DNA of 64,000 bases from Phytoseiulus persimilis (lineage: Eukaryota; Arthropoda; Arachnida; Mesostigmata; Phytoseiidae): assembly GCA_037576195.1 (NCBI GenBank), contig CM075101.1:48174001-48238000 (forward strand). Reading direction: 5' to 3'. Below are positions 23,118 through 37,000 of the stretch, piece after piece. Within the stretch, counting starts at the first letter, position 1; each line of letters begins with the position of its first letter. Below the pieces are notes generated by a model, which made no database searches, had not been told where the DNA came from, and worked only from the letters and a program-made list of their open reading frames with translations. The translations under genes and the position numbers were made by a program.

Positions 23118-26115
23118 GTTTTTGACTCGGTCGGCAGTTTCTTGTCCTTCCTGGATTTGAGGCGTCGATGAACAGTTATCGACGCTTTTACCTTTTTACC
23201 CGCCCAAGAATGGATTCGGCCGGCTTATTATCACCTCTGGGCTGTTTCTTGGCTTATCGGAAATCATTCTCGTGACGATCAATCGAATGCTCTTCCTCGC
23301 TGAAGATCTATGGACTGTTGTCCTACACTCTACATTGAGTGGATTTTTGAAGCTAATGTCAGTGAACTCTCAGACGGAATATATTCTTATTGGTACGCTC
23401 GAGGCTTGTCTTCAAGGTGGGATCAATTTTCTCCGCCCCGGATGAGGATATGAGTGTTTATTTTATTTGCTTCCAGTCGACTTGCTCGAGCATGATGCCT
23501 ACCTTCAGTCGCAACAGGACGTCACGTTCAAGGAGAGCCCCTCCACTAACGCTGTACCATCGTGCCATTCACTCTGATTGTAACGAGCACCAGCTTTCTC
23601 GGGTCTTGTTTACGTTGTCGATCTGGTTTTCCCAGTTCGCGTCGAAGACGAACCGAGCCACGGCATTTCAGAACATACGTATTAAACTCGCCCACGCGAT
23701 TCCGGAGCTGTTCCTCCTTCCGCCTGCTCGGTTTTATTCCTCCGGGCCGCGAAGTTTCCCCTCAATCTGCTGCCGTCCGTGCCCTGTCGGTCTCCCATCC
23801 CACGGTTTCTCTTGCGTTTGACCAATGTCGCGCAGCCCACGCTGTCCGCTGAAACTCTAGGGCCGCTTTCGTCGTCTTGGGTCATGGTTCTGCTTGGGGT
23901 CGCCGGACCCCTTTTCGTCCTGTGATTACACTCCGCGGCTGTGCTCATGTTGTGCAAGTCTCATTTCTGCGGTGCGCTGGCGTTGCGCTATAGTTCGGTT
24001 TCGATTTTGGCGAGTCCTCCAATGTGTCCTCAGAACCTCTAAGTAGATAAATTGCCAGACCTCTCTATTTCTGTCAGCCATCCATGCCCTGATCCGTCCC
24101 GTGTTTCTCAGATCTGTTCCATGTCGGTGAGACGCAGCATGGATATCAACGGCAAGATTTGGCCACCTGTGACGAGAGGAGAAGGTACTGGATGTGATGC
24201 TCCCGCCGGTCATGGCGAAATCTCGGTTTAACTCATGAACTCATGATCTACATCGTCAAATCCCGCGTGGACCGAATCTTGGCCACGAAACTCGACTGAG
24301 AAGATGGTGCTCTGGATTTTCCTCTGGCCGGGGCTGCTTTCGTTGTCCTCCATCGAACTCGTCATCTGCCTTGGCCGTAACTTCACAGAGCATTCAAGAT
24401 CGAACTTTGCCGTGTGGCGGGACCCTGGTTCAAGGACCGCAGAGTAACTCTTCGACACAGGTTTGACCCCAACATTCACATACAGTTCGGCCAGCGGCAG
24501 GACGTTAGCGTCTATGAGTCAGCGAAGAGCAGCTCTCGAGAGGTGGGGAGGAACGCGTTTTCGCATCAAAGTCGCTAGGATGGTGAAAATGACAAGGCAT
24601 TCATACACACAATTGACATACAAGAGAGGCCAGCCTCGGTTGAGGAAAACTCAACAAAAATTCGGTCTCTGAGTTCGACGAGTTCCGTCGACGTTATCGC
24701 AACTTTTTGTTCATTGTCTTCCATCGAATTTTCCGCTCGTGCTATGATGTTCGGAATCACGGAAGGCTTGTGACCACCATGGTTTTCTAGTTCTGGGCCG
24801 CTGCCCGGGTATGTGTGATTGACGAGAATCATTCCTAATCTATGTTGTACCTTCACGTTTAGTGGGAATCCTTTCCCAGTCAGGACGCAGCTCTCTTCAT
24901 GCCTTCAGCTTCTTGCCGCGGCTCAGAAACCAGACATGAACGGGATCCGAGGTGAGTCGAGCTCACCCACGTTTTCGAGGAGCCGACGATGGACAGGGTA
25001 TCTTGAAGAATCTCTCGGAATCTCTCCCGCACTCTCCCGATTTGATACGATTTACGATGCTTGCCTACTGCAACTCCATACCGGTCAAATCAGCACCCTT
25101 ACTCTGCAGTTGCGTGATATTCGTCCCGGTTTAATCTGTCGCCTTATCATCGCGCACGCTCATGTATGTCTGAGAATTTGTCGGGGTCTGTGCTTCAATT
25201 CTCGTGTACGGAACTGATTCTGTGAAGCATCTCTGAGAATTGTGGCGGAGTGATTTCCGAGCGAACGGATTTGAATGTGAACCTCCAGAAACTAATTCTG
25301 TCGCTGCCAATGAGGTAAAGTTAGTCGCCTAATCGCAGACATCGTGAGGGTCGGGAATTTATTGTCGATGACCTTAATGTAGAAATGAGCATCGGCCGCG
25401 TTTCAGGACGTTCCCGACCCCGGAAAATCGCAAAGAGTGGAGCTGGAGTCCAACAAGAACAAGTCGAAGACAGCCAGCCGGATGATAGGAGAGCCAGGCT
25501 ACGCAGGTTGTGCTCCTGCTTAACAATGTCCCTTGCCGCGTGAATCGCATCCTAAGAAAGGTGAGTCTTTTGTTCTGCCGCCAAGCGTCCCGAGTACAGG
25601 CTGCAGCCATCATATCATGGAGTTATCCAGTCACTCGAACTTCGGTGAAAAGGTCTGTTCTGCGATCGACGTTGACCAAGATCTATCACTGCGGAACAGC
25701 GAGTCATCTAGAGAAGGGAAGCAACGTTTCTGATGCGGCCAAGAACTCAGCGATCGACGGAGAGCTCCTACAATTGTGTAAGAGAGCAGACGTCAAGGAT
25801 TCTCATTGTAAAGCAAACATCAATTGCTTCAGAATTATTGATTCAATTCGGATGAACATCTGAGTTTAAAAGTTCGTCACCGGAGCCCACCACTGAACGC
25901 GCATGAGCCACCGCACCGAACTGGCGCTCAAGCACGGATGATCATTCCGCTTCCGCCACGTGATCTCGGTCTTCGACTTTATTCCGCAAGTTTCATTTAT
26001 CTCTTAAGTTATGTGCTAGACATCGGCTCGGTCATCTTCCTTTCCACCTTGGTTCTCGCTTGGAAGTCGCACGAGCTTCGTTTCGTCCTCCTCGCTCGAG
26101 TTCCAGGGCTGTTTG
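23118..26115. other. Unassigned region
   Basis: No gene is recognised. Minus-strand frames at 24228-24479 and 24575-24856 both contain an SMEDNE phrase, which hints at a small duplicated segment, but there is no further support. Confidence 0.35.
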
Positions 26116-28568
26116 TCAGTAGTTCAGTAGTAAAAAAGTTGTCGAGGACAACGTTGTGAGCACCGCCGTGAGCACGAATACGAGATTCCATTGTCTCAGA
26201 GTATTCTGGAAGAGGAAACCACGAAGGGGAAACTCGAATTTCTGCTCAGGATTCCGCGCATTGCTACTCTGAATCGACATCTCGTGTTTTACTACCGAGT
26301 GAGAGAAGTCACTCACGTTGTGGTTGGTCATTCCGCCGACAAGAAGCGGTGCGATGACCCCGGCGAAATTCGCGATGAGGTTCACAATTCCCTGCACGGT
26401 ACCGGCATACTTCGGGGCCAAGTCCAGTGATATCGAAGTATCACCACCACCCGCGAATCCGACGAAGACACAGTTGATCAGGAGGATGCCCAAGACTGAT
26501 TCATAATTGCAGCCGATGGCCGCGATGACGCATAAGTACGCTGAAGAAATCAGGGTTGCTGAGGAGATCAAAAGCGACTTTTGGTGAGCACTTTGGCGTA
26601 GTTGAAGCTCATGATGGCTGTTCTTCAATTTGACGAGATAACGACGTCGCACGGTCTACAACATATGTACACAGCCTTTGTGAGGCTGTCTCTTGTTCGA
26701 TTCCGGGAATCGGCTGCTCCACTCTTACTTCGAGGAGGCTTTCTTCGTTTCTGAGTCTCTCCGGGCAGCTGCCGGGGAACTTGGCTCTGGACATCAAGGA
26801 CCAAGCGCCGCCAATGTGGCCTCACGGGACGAGAGTGATCATATGAATATGGAAATTTTTCACATCTCGTATCGCATGCGCTCACGTCATCGATTCTGAT
26901 TCCATACATGAAGTTGAGATAACTGGGTAGCCCGATGACCATCATATATAAATTCAAGGAACTTCCAAGTTTCGTCAGTCCCAACAGCAGTACTGGCGGA
27001 GAAAGTAACATTTTTTTTCCGGGGAACCTGCAATGTCCTCTGAGCTCAGCTAACTCACTGAGTGGAATCAGAGGCGCGCCTAGATTTATGATCGCGATAT
27101 TATCAGTTGCATCCATCGCCGATTCTCTCTTAATAGCCCGAAAAGAACTCACGGGCCTTGCTCGATCTTCGGTTTGGCCCCTGTCGGAGAATGTACTCGA
27201 GTTCTTCATCTGAGATCCAGTGGTGCGGTTCAGGAGAATCGGTTGCAATCAGCAACCAGATGATGGCCAACACGACACCGATGATGGCTGTTGGCATTGG
27301 AACATGATTTAAGAATCTGCTGTCGAGCATTCATCTTGGGAACTACATCAGGACCGACATCAGCCGTATGCGGAGGTCTCACCAAAAATGTAGACCGAAG
27401 CAGGCCATCCAAGATAGGACTTGCAGAGCGAAGCCGCAACTGGCATCGTGACGACAATACCGACGACATTTCCGGGGTACACAAAATCAAGCGGAAAGCT
27501 CTGTTCTTGAATCGGTACCCACGGAGAAATGACCGCGAATATTCCCGGGTTGGTCACGCCCTAGAGTTTCCGATGATCTCAAAAGGTTTTCAGAGATCAC
27601 TCATTCTTCAACAGCGCTAGTCCCCTCAAAGACGAGGTATAGGATGCACTTGAGCCTATTGAACTTCGATGATCGCAGAAAACAGAGATGAGTTCCTCAA
27701 CAAATCCCGCCGGGACCGATGCTCGCGAACCGATGAAAGTGTACATAGATACTGTGTCTGGCCGTGATCGTTGTCAGACAGGTGGGGAACCCAGTTAGCC
27801 CGACTCCCAGAGCCAACACTCACGTGGCAGAACAGCGTTCAGCCAGGTAACCACCAGGAATCTGGGACAGAAGATATCCGACGAAAAACGCGTAGACGAT
27901 CGCCGCCCGCTCGTTCAGGCTCCATTCGAGATCTCCGGGCTATAATTTGGGAAGCAACGTGAAACTGTCGCGTTTAGACTCTCACTATATTTCACAACGG
28001 CTTGTGCGTGGGCTGGAAGCAGTCGACACCCGCGAATCCGGAAGGATTGTTCATCAGCTCTAACGATTATTGCTCTTACTCCAAAATCACTGGCCGTTCC
28101 GTTCTTCGGCTGAACGGTGGCTCGACAAGACTCATCGTCAAATGGAATATCCCTTCCTTCAGTGGTCTCGCTGAGCACGGCGACGATCGATACAGAGAGA
28201 TTCAGCCTCATTGCATACACGAAGAAACAAATCAAGAAGAGCATAGAGCACAGGATGTAGCGGACGGCTAGGATTCCCCCCGCTGCGAAGAGAACAGCTC
28301 ATCTTAAATGGAACCATCTCAGGAGGTTCCTCAATTTATATATAGGGAGGCAATTAGCGCTGGTGTTGGCCATCCCTCCAACGGATCGAAGTTTCCTGCA
28401 TTGTATCGTCGCTAACACCTTCGTTGGGTACACGATAACAATGAAACGAGCACTCGAGTATCAAGAAGTTGACAGAAACCGGCAATGAATCGAATTCAAC
28501 GTAACAGTTCAAAGAAAGTCATTAGAACACTTACCCCGGGATCTCTGGAGGACATCCGTATGCCCCAT
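26116..28568 (-). pseudogene. SLC17-family (sialin / phosphate cotransporter-like) transporter, apparently disabled
   Basis: Ten exon blocks follow the SLC17 fold in order: 28568-28535, 28282-28080, 27939-27709, 27560-27383, 27287-27153, 27027-26886, about 26825-26729, about 26600-26317, 26205-26116. Family marks include MLFLICFFVYAMRLNLSVSI, GYLLSQIPGGYLAERC, GWPASVYIFG, LAIIWLLIATDSPEPH and SLDLAPKYAGTVQGI. Most junctions are canonical and phase-correct. However, a TGA (27822-27820) falls in the membrane segment right after YLAERCSAT while the protein alignment continues without a gap. The donor after FASIGPGG reads GG instead of GT and is followed by TGA. An A8 run (27018-27011) shifts the frame in KKMLLSPPVL. 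Another TGA (26824-26822) precedes GHIGGAW. Four lesions in a single gene suggest a pseudogene; assembly error is the alternative. An intact copy would be a proton- or sodium-coupled organic anion carrier. Confidence 0.65.
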
Positions 28569-31013
28569 CGTTTTGAGGATGCTTTAGTTTCCTCCAACAA
28601 CATCAGGAGGATCCACTCAAAACGGCGGCGTTCTACTGATCGAACTCGCTGAGCTCACTCAAACACAATGTCACGAGAGATCCACGCTCCTCGGCTCGGA
28701 CGAAATTCGTTTTGCGTTTGGCACGCAAATACGTGTGGATCTCTTGATACGAAGTCCGAAGACTTGAGGAAACTCGAATCGATGCCGAGCTCTACAGTTT
28801 CAATCAAGAATCCCAATCCGTTTTCACCTCTCGCCGTAATTCATGCAAACTGGTTCTTTTCCGCGTTCATTGAGCACGTTCACTTTCGGTATTCGTGAAG
28901 TTGTTCTGACGGACGCTGTGGAAGCGTTTTGTTTCGAGGAAGGAATCTAGGTCACTCATCGGCATTACCTTCGACACGACCTCACAGACTGCCAGGATTG
29001 TCGTTGACGTGTTGTCAAGGATCTCATCGTCCAATCGGCGTACGCATCTACATATCTTACCTGCGATGACAAACTACTCGAATTGCATCAGTTGGCTCTA
29101 TCTGTCCTCCAATTCATCGGGCTCCCTTTACAGGAATGCATCGCTGCAGCGGTTGCAGAGCCAGAACTGTTTCTGTCATTTATTCATAGGCGTTAACTCG
29201 TGACCTGGACTGCCGTTCCAGCACTCTACACTCAGGCTTCTATGATATTCTAGGAATCCGCGAACTGCGACTCCGAATCCCCGATACTTCGAGCTGACGA
29301 AGGGCGGCGGATGAAGACGACAGCCCCGAAGAGCCCGGTAAACAGGGGAAGAACGCTCACGCTGAATGTATTTCGGAATACCGCTACCTGCGGGAATATT
29401 CATCAGAGTCGATAACAATCATAGGGTCATCTTGGCTCACCGAATACAATTGAAAGTAATTTCCTAGTCTCCAGACCTCGACCTTCTTGGTGCGCGCGTG
29501 ATTTCTACTAGCTATTTCGATCGCCTCATGATACCTGATTCAGAGGCGTGGCTAGGCTACATGCCGCCCGGGTTGGAGCTCAAAGAACTGAGAAGCTCCT
29601 GTCTGGGCCTGACGCAGCCGAACGGATATGAGGGAAGGCGGTCATAACTTTGGTACGGAATGTTGAGAGTACATAATATCCTCGAAGGCCACTGAGTCCT
29701 AGGGGTCGCTGGAGTGATTGTCCTCAAACCGGCTTCCCGTTGGAGCCAATGAGTCAAGCCGAACGGCGTGTCAACGGCGTTTGAACAAGTCAGTTCCCAT
29801 TAACGACCAGTAGACGCGACGAATACCATATACGTGAAACAGCATCCATCCTATACACTACCAAGAATTCGGAGCCGTTGCCGTGCCTCACATTTCCTAA
29901 AGACAAACGTGAATTCGACCCCATTCAGCATTATCCTGCGAGAGAAGTGGTGATTGACTCGAAGCCCCGACTTCAATATGGAGATGTTCAGCTACGATAA
30001 TTTTCGCTTGGAGCGACCCTTAAAAGCGACAGCATAATTGTCCTCTCAGAAAGAAATTCATCAGATCGATTTCAGAAGGCCTCGCGCAGAAGACTACGAG
30101 GCGAACCGTTGCGCATGCGCACGCCTTTACCCACAATGAAATCTCTGATGGTGTAAGCACCACGTTGATGGATTTGGCATCAACTCTCAGCTTTGAGCAC
30201 TGACCTTAGAGCAATCCGCTCGATGAGGTAGAAAACGTTGATGGTACTTTTTCCGCGGCCCTGGTGATACCCTGATCGTGGCAAGGTGATCACTAGGGTC
30301 TGCCTGTAGTGTGAGCTTGGGAAACGAGCGACACTTCATTTCCTGCCGAAATGCGACAGAAACAATCCTCGGTACCACTCGAGCTGTGCGCCAGAATCGG
30401 ACCTGGTCGACAGATCTTTTCCCGCCGAGCAGCTGTGTACCCGAGCTCCGAGTCCTGACCTCATTGGGGAGACGTTCTCACAGTAGCCCTGAAGTTTGAG
30501 TGAAACGCTACCTGACCTGATTCTTTCTGTGATTCATCTCGTAACTAGAATCGATGCCAACTATGTCGGTCTCTCCTTGGGACGTTTCCGTTCGTTTGTA
30601 CACTACTCTGTCTCATAATTCCTGCGATGGGTTCCATGACTGCGGGACATTTGACACAACCGAGTCGCTCGGCCCGACATGCTTTCGAAATTTCGGGCCC
30701 GACCGAGAGCCGCCCGGCCTTCCTCGATCAGAAGAATCGATGAGTGGAAACGTGACCTGCTTCTTGACAACTTGTCGCTCAGAAGTCAATTCACCCGACT
30801 GGCGGTATGCTGAGCGCTGCTAAGATGAGAAGAACGATTGCTGAATATTAAGCTTCCGATGGTTCATTCGGTTTATTCGACCGCGGATGAACGAAGCTTC
30901 CAGAGGTAGTCTCCGCAAATCCGAGCACATCCTGTTGCTCCCAAGTTCTAAAGTATACAATCTATATTACAGTCAACAACATGACGGCGATACCACACGA
31001 GACGCGTGGGAAG
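28569..31013. other. Unassigned intergenic region
   Basis: This lies between the start of the SLC17-like relic and the end of the zinc-finger gene. No domain or clear exon is seen on either strand. Confidence 0.4.
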
Positions 31014-34000
31014 TCACCGTTGAGTCGTCTCGTACTCATCCACGAGCCAGCCAGTCAAGCTCTGTTCCGTGGCGTCTCCAGGTTGCGTTTGAAATTGGAT
31101 GGGAACAGCTGTGGAATGTGTTGCAGTCATCTGTTGCGATCCTCTCGCCGCCTCTTGTTCCAACGTCGACAGGCTCTTGCCGTGTTGGCGTTCGTGCATC
31201 TTGCGGTTCCCGGATGTTCTGAATCTGTTGATCGGAACGACCATTCGAAATTAGCGATCCTCCCAGCCCTTGGCCAGCATCCTGTGATGACTTGGAGCAA
31301 AAATAGACGTTCGAACGAGAGCGTTCATAAAGTTTCGAATAGCGCAGACTCACTTTGCCGGGCAGTATGAGCAAACATATGGGCGAGCTCCTGTGTGCAG
31401 TCGCATGTGGACCACCAGAGATCCCATCGTGGCAAAATCTCGGGAGCAAACTTCACAGGGGAAGTTTTTGACACCTGAGTGGGTTTTCAGATGAATGTCC
31501 AGGGAAGATTTCACTGAAATGATTCTCGAATGAAAGATGTTCCGGTGAAATCGTCGATAATCCCCCAGGCAGAGGTGATAGCATTTCAAGTGTTCAACAG
31601 TAGCCGCGAAAACGAAGGCCTCACCCGCAAAAGCTCGTTGACATATTTGGCACACGAAAGGTCTTTCACCAGTGTGCGTTCTCACATGACGAATTAGGTC
31701 TGAGTTCTTCCGGAATGATTTCGGGCACTCCTGGCACTTATGCGCGAACGACTGATTGATTTTCGTCTTCTCCTCGCCGACTCGATGTGTTCTGAAACCT
31801 CCCGAATGTGAAATCCGATCCGAGGGTCTGTTTCCCGTTTCGAGAATCATGGAGCTCTCAATCGATCTCTCAGAAGTCACATAGCGCACCTTTTCATGTC
31901 GTTGGCACTGGCGATCAACGCCTTCTCAAATAATGAGTTTGTATCCTTTGGATTCTTCAAAGCGAGTTCCTCCGATGTTTGAATCTGGATATGGTCTGTG
32001 GTATAGCGCGTCTTGCTTTGCTTCCTTTGGACTTTTTGAATGTTACGCAAAGCCGCAGGGCCGTGGTCTTGCTGTCGAGGCAAGTAAAGACGAACTTGTT
32101 AACCCGCTCTCGAGGTCAGAGTGTGCGGGATGCAACCATGGCTCCGATCTGGCGAGTTCACCGAAGACCGCCTTACCTTGATATGATCACGCAAAACTGC
32201 ATCCGTCTCGGCGAGGACTCCGCACTCGGGACAAGTTGGAAATTGGAACTCGGCCGCGTCGCTCGTTTCCTGATTCTTGCATTCAGTCAGATGATTGACG
32301 AGGGCCCCGGACGTTTGGAACACGGATCCGCACTCACTACACCTTAGAAGATGAAATTAACCGCGTTATCGACGGCATCTCCTTTTCCGCAAATGGGGGT
32401 CGGGGGATTTCCGAAGTGGTCAAACGGGAGACAATTTACAGACCGAGCCCCTACGAACATTCCAGGTGAACTCACCGATAGTTTATGATGTTAGAAACAT
32501 TTGTCGCGTCCAACTCGCTGGCGTCAGGTAGATGTTGAATCAAGGGCACTCCGACTGCAGGGAGAAGAGTACTGCGTTAGCTCGACGCGGTGTGAATCGG
32601 GACTCTCGGCGCTTGAAATGCTGTCGAGCTCCACAACGAAGCGTCCTGACTCGTTGGCTACCTGTTGGGTCCTGTTGTGCTTCGATTTCAACGGAGCCTT
32701 GTAAGGTTTCGCCTTCGTTTTCCTGCAACAATAGGGTGATGGCCTCCTCCGTGGTACCGAGGTGCGAAGCCAGATCAGACACGTTGATTCCTTCAGGTGG
32801 AATAATGAAGGTTTCCGCCACAGCCTGACTCAACACGTTGGAGCTTTCCATCGGAACGATTCCGGGATCCGCGTCAGACGTAGCAGGTTGCTGAGAAATG
32901 AAAAGGAAGATTCAGATGGCTTCATCGAAAGTTCCGTCGAAGCTGATGACAGCGTCACGTCGAACGTCGCGGAGACCTGCCGGCTCTTCTTCGGAGAAAC
33001 CTCACCTCTTCCTCGAGAATGTGGACTTGCATCACACCAGTTTCTTCCGCTCGAGGTTTCCGCATCATAGAATCTGCCGCGGCTCGAACTGTGGTACTCT
33101 GCTGCAAGCCGATGAAGGTATAGTTAAGTCAACCAGGCGAAGCTGAGTACCTAGAGGTCGAAGCTATGTGCAGCGATCTTTGTGAGCTCGAAGAGCTTCT
33201 GTCTGACCTGTTCGGGGATGCGCTGCATGTCCTCTGTGACCTCCATCTGTTCCTCCACGTCGACTTCTTCCATGGTGGCCATAGCTTCCTCTACTGCGTC
33301 ACGACCAGTGTCCTCGCGGAGTATATGTATCGTCGACTCGGCAGCCTAGCGAGGTGTGTGAATCGATGAGAGTTACAGGGGAGAGATTGAGCCCCGAAAG
33401 GGTAAGTGCCCATGAAAACGAGACAGAACATTCAACAAGATTCGACCCGATGCGGCACTCACGTGGTTGGTTGAAATGTGTTTTTTCGCCGAAACTTTAG
33501 TGCGGAACTTCTTCTCGCAATAGGGACACATGAAGACATTCTGCACCGGGACGGCCTCGCCTTCATCGGACCTGTGAAGCACGTCGAAACTTTCGTAAGA
33601 ATCGCGCCGTGGAGGAACCGCGTGATTCATTCATTCTGTCATCGAAGAAACCACAGAAAAAACATATTCTGAGCTCCTTCGTGATAGTCCGATGAATTCA
33701 AATCTCGACGAAAAAGTCGGAACCATCAATTCCTATCAGCACATATTCTGCATTCATCGGATATCGCCGGAGCGGAATATATTCATGAAGAGAATACCCT
33801 CGGACTCCTGAGCTCAAGTGATTTACCTCGCAGGTGCGGTTTTGGCAACGTCTTCTGTCTCATGCAGCTGGTTGGAGGGCTCCTTGACGTGAGTATCCTG
33901 GTGTCGTCTCAAAGAGCCTTTCGTAGTGAATGCTGCTGAACAGAACTGGCAGTGGAATGCTTTCACATTGCTATGAGTTTTGATGTGAGCGTTGAGCACC

Positions 34001-37000
34001 GATTTCGACGCGAAGTATTTCTTACATGTCAGACACGGGAACGGTTTCTCTCCTGCAAATCGACGTCGTCGTTAAAACGGGGATCATTCTCGACGTGGAT
34101 TGCGGAACGCTTCTCTGGAGCAGGAAGGAGGAGAAAATTTCCGAGCGGAAATTCATTCTCGAAACTCGATTGCTTCTCCTTGCGATCACCTGTATGGGAG
34201 CGATGATGCTGTTTCAAATGTGAGGATTTCTTGAATTTGAAACCGCAAACATTGCAAAGGAAAGGACGACGCTCTTCTTTGTCGGCGTTATCTTGGGCAT
34301 CCGTCATGACGCTCTCGAATTCCTGGTTGCCTGCTCCGGTTGACTGGGTTATCACTGCAGAAAAAATGAGACTCGTCAGGAAACTGTGACTAATGTGCAG
34401 CTAGATGTTTCGATCTGATCAAAAGACGAACTGCTCGGCTCAGCACCAACCTGTTTCAGAAATCATTATTGGATCTTGTATTGGCATCTCGGTTTCTACC
34501 ATGAGGTCTCCGTGGGTCTCCTCTACATGACTCGCCAGAACTTCTTTGGTATCGAACACAGCTTCACATTGTCGGCATCTGCAGATAGTCGAACGACTGT
34601 ATCAACCATCACGTTCGACCACGTCCGGCGCGGGTCGAGTCTTCTGGCGTTTCCATGCTGAGCATCACTCGGGGAAATTATTTGACGCAACGTAAAGCTC
34701 AGGGGTACCTGTACTGTGTGTATATATCGGTTGCTTCCAAGCCGTGGACCATCATGTGCGTTTTACACGCTTGGGTTGAACGGAAAGATCTCGAGCAAAG
34801 AGGACACGAAATGGGGTTCTGATTTTCCGTTGCATCAGAATCACCGTGCTGCTTCAGATGATCGCGAAGCGATGACCTCAGAGTGAAATCACGGTAACAA
34901 ATATGACACCTGAGAACGAGCAAAGAAGAGCGAATGAGGACCTCTACTCAGTCTCCATGCTTGTCAAGAATTCGTCTTTTGGGACGGAGGTCAACTCACT
35001 TGAAGGGTTTAGCGTTCGTGTGAACTCGGATGTGTCGGATCAAGTCGCATGGACGTCGGAATTCCTTGGTGCAGTACATACATTGGTGGTACGTCAACTT
35101 GCCGATGATTCGCACAGTGTGTGTGTACACTTCCCCGGTGTGCGAATCAGCCAAGGGAGCATACCTCAGTTGAACCTCGTTGTCCTAAAAACATCCGAAT
35201 ATTCTCATTTAATATGACTCCTGCTCTGACCGAAAGAAAAATGACTCCAGGAACTTCGTTTTCGCAATATTAACTAGAAGTAAGAGCTTGGTCCGCTCGA
35301 TAGAGACTGAGTTTTGGAGCAGAGCCGAGGAACAAGATCCTATTCCGCCAATTGATCTTATTCCTCCCCGAAATCCTTCCCTCTGTCATGATACTCACAG
35401 TCTTCTTTTCCTTGGGGAGCTCTTCAACGCTTTCCGGATCTTTATCGGCTCGAGCAGCTTCCTTCTCGCCATCAGCGGTTTCTTTCTCTGCGGCGGTGGC
35501 GTCCTTTCCGACTGTCGCATCTTTTTCCTCAGATTCAAGGCTAGAATCTGCCCTCTGTCCCGCGGGATTGTCTTCCTGCTCAGCCTGGAGGAGCGGTTGG
35601 ACGATTTGATTCAAAAATAGACTCGACGTATGATTCCTGATTCACGATTTCCGCCGGGCACCGATCGACGATCTGTTCCAGGAGGATAGGGAAGCTCGAA
35701 ATCGGGGAAAAGCTGACATTTTTCTTCAAAAGTTTACCTCGTTCGAGTTTTGGTTCTCTTCTTCAAGTTGTTCCTCCTCACCATCGACGGTATTTTTGGC
35801 ACCGATCTCTTGATGACGATATGAGATGTGGCATCCCAAGGATGTTGTCGTCGCGAACACACAAGGACACACTGGACACTGAAACGGATCGAAATTCGTA
35901 CTTTGTGGAAGGAGACTCCCGAGATTTCGGACATATGACCAATCAAGGAATAGATTTCCAACCTTCAGCTTTCGCTCGTCACTCATCGGGTGCAGCCGAT
36001 TAACGTGGGCTCTCAGATTGCTCTTCTGCGCGAACGATGCATCGCAGAAGGGACACGGGTTTGGTTTGGAGCCCGAATGGGTCAGCATATGAACTCGCAC
36101 GGAGACGTGCTGACTGAAGCGTTTCCCGCACACGATGCACGAAAATCTCTTCTCGCCTGGAATTGATTCGGGAGTTTAGTTCCTAAATGGATTCAGAGAC
36201 GATACTCCAGTTGTTCGGGCGACACCGCTCCGAAGCTGAGGATCGCGTCAGGAACGGAGGAAACTCGGTTGGAATAAACGAGCCTCACAGCGCATGATGG
36301 GATTCGAGTGAAGAATTGATTACCAGTATGCAGTGTCATGTGCCTGGTGAGTAAGGATGCTTTGTTGAAGGTCTTTTTACAAGTACTACACTCATGCCAT
36401 TTTCTCTTCGGCACCGTTTTCCCTCTCCGTGACTTTGTCTTCCGAGAGAACCGCAGAGCGCTCTTCAATTTCTGATGATGGGCTCGGTGTGCCTGGTACT
36501 CTTCTTTGCTACTGAAAGATTTTTTGCATGGGAAGCACCTCAGGAGCCGAACCTTGGTGAGCCCTTCAACAGAACTTTGGCCAGCGACCTTCGGGGGGTG
36601 TAGAGTATTTTCGTGATAGTCAAGCTCTTCCTGGAAAAGTTTGATCATATTCAGAGAGCAGAGCCGACAGTCGACATGACGATAACCGATCATGACTGGC
36701 TCATCTCATTGCAGCCTTCGACTGATCCGGGGCGCACCTGAGTTTCGCATTCGGCTTCGCAGAGTTGGCAGACGAAGTGCTCATCGACCAAATGAACGTT
36801 CACGTGCGATTTCAAGGAAGCCAACCTCAGGAACGTTTTCTTGCAAACCGGACAAGAAGAGGGCGACTCTGCGGGCGCGTGGAGGACAGCAGAGTGCAGT
36901 TGAAGATTGACCTGGGAGTGAATTGCGATTTGCCGAGGTTTTTAAACGCGAACTGAACGCTATGAGACGATGACGCAGAATAGTACCACGCGATACATCA

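Noticed and set aside
27709-27823. A normal intron starting at GTGAGT after YLAERCSAT
   Set aside because: The sequence after the TGA continues the transporter helix in the same frame without a gap, and splicing to the next AG would remove that helix. The GTGAGT is better read as coding sequence carrying a stop.
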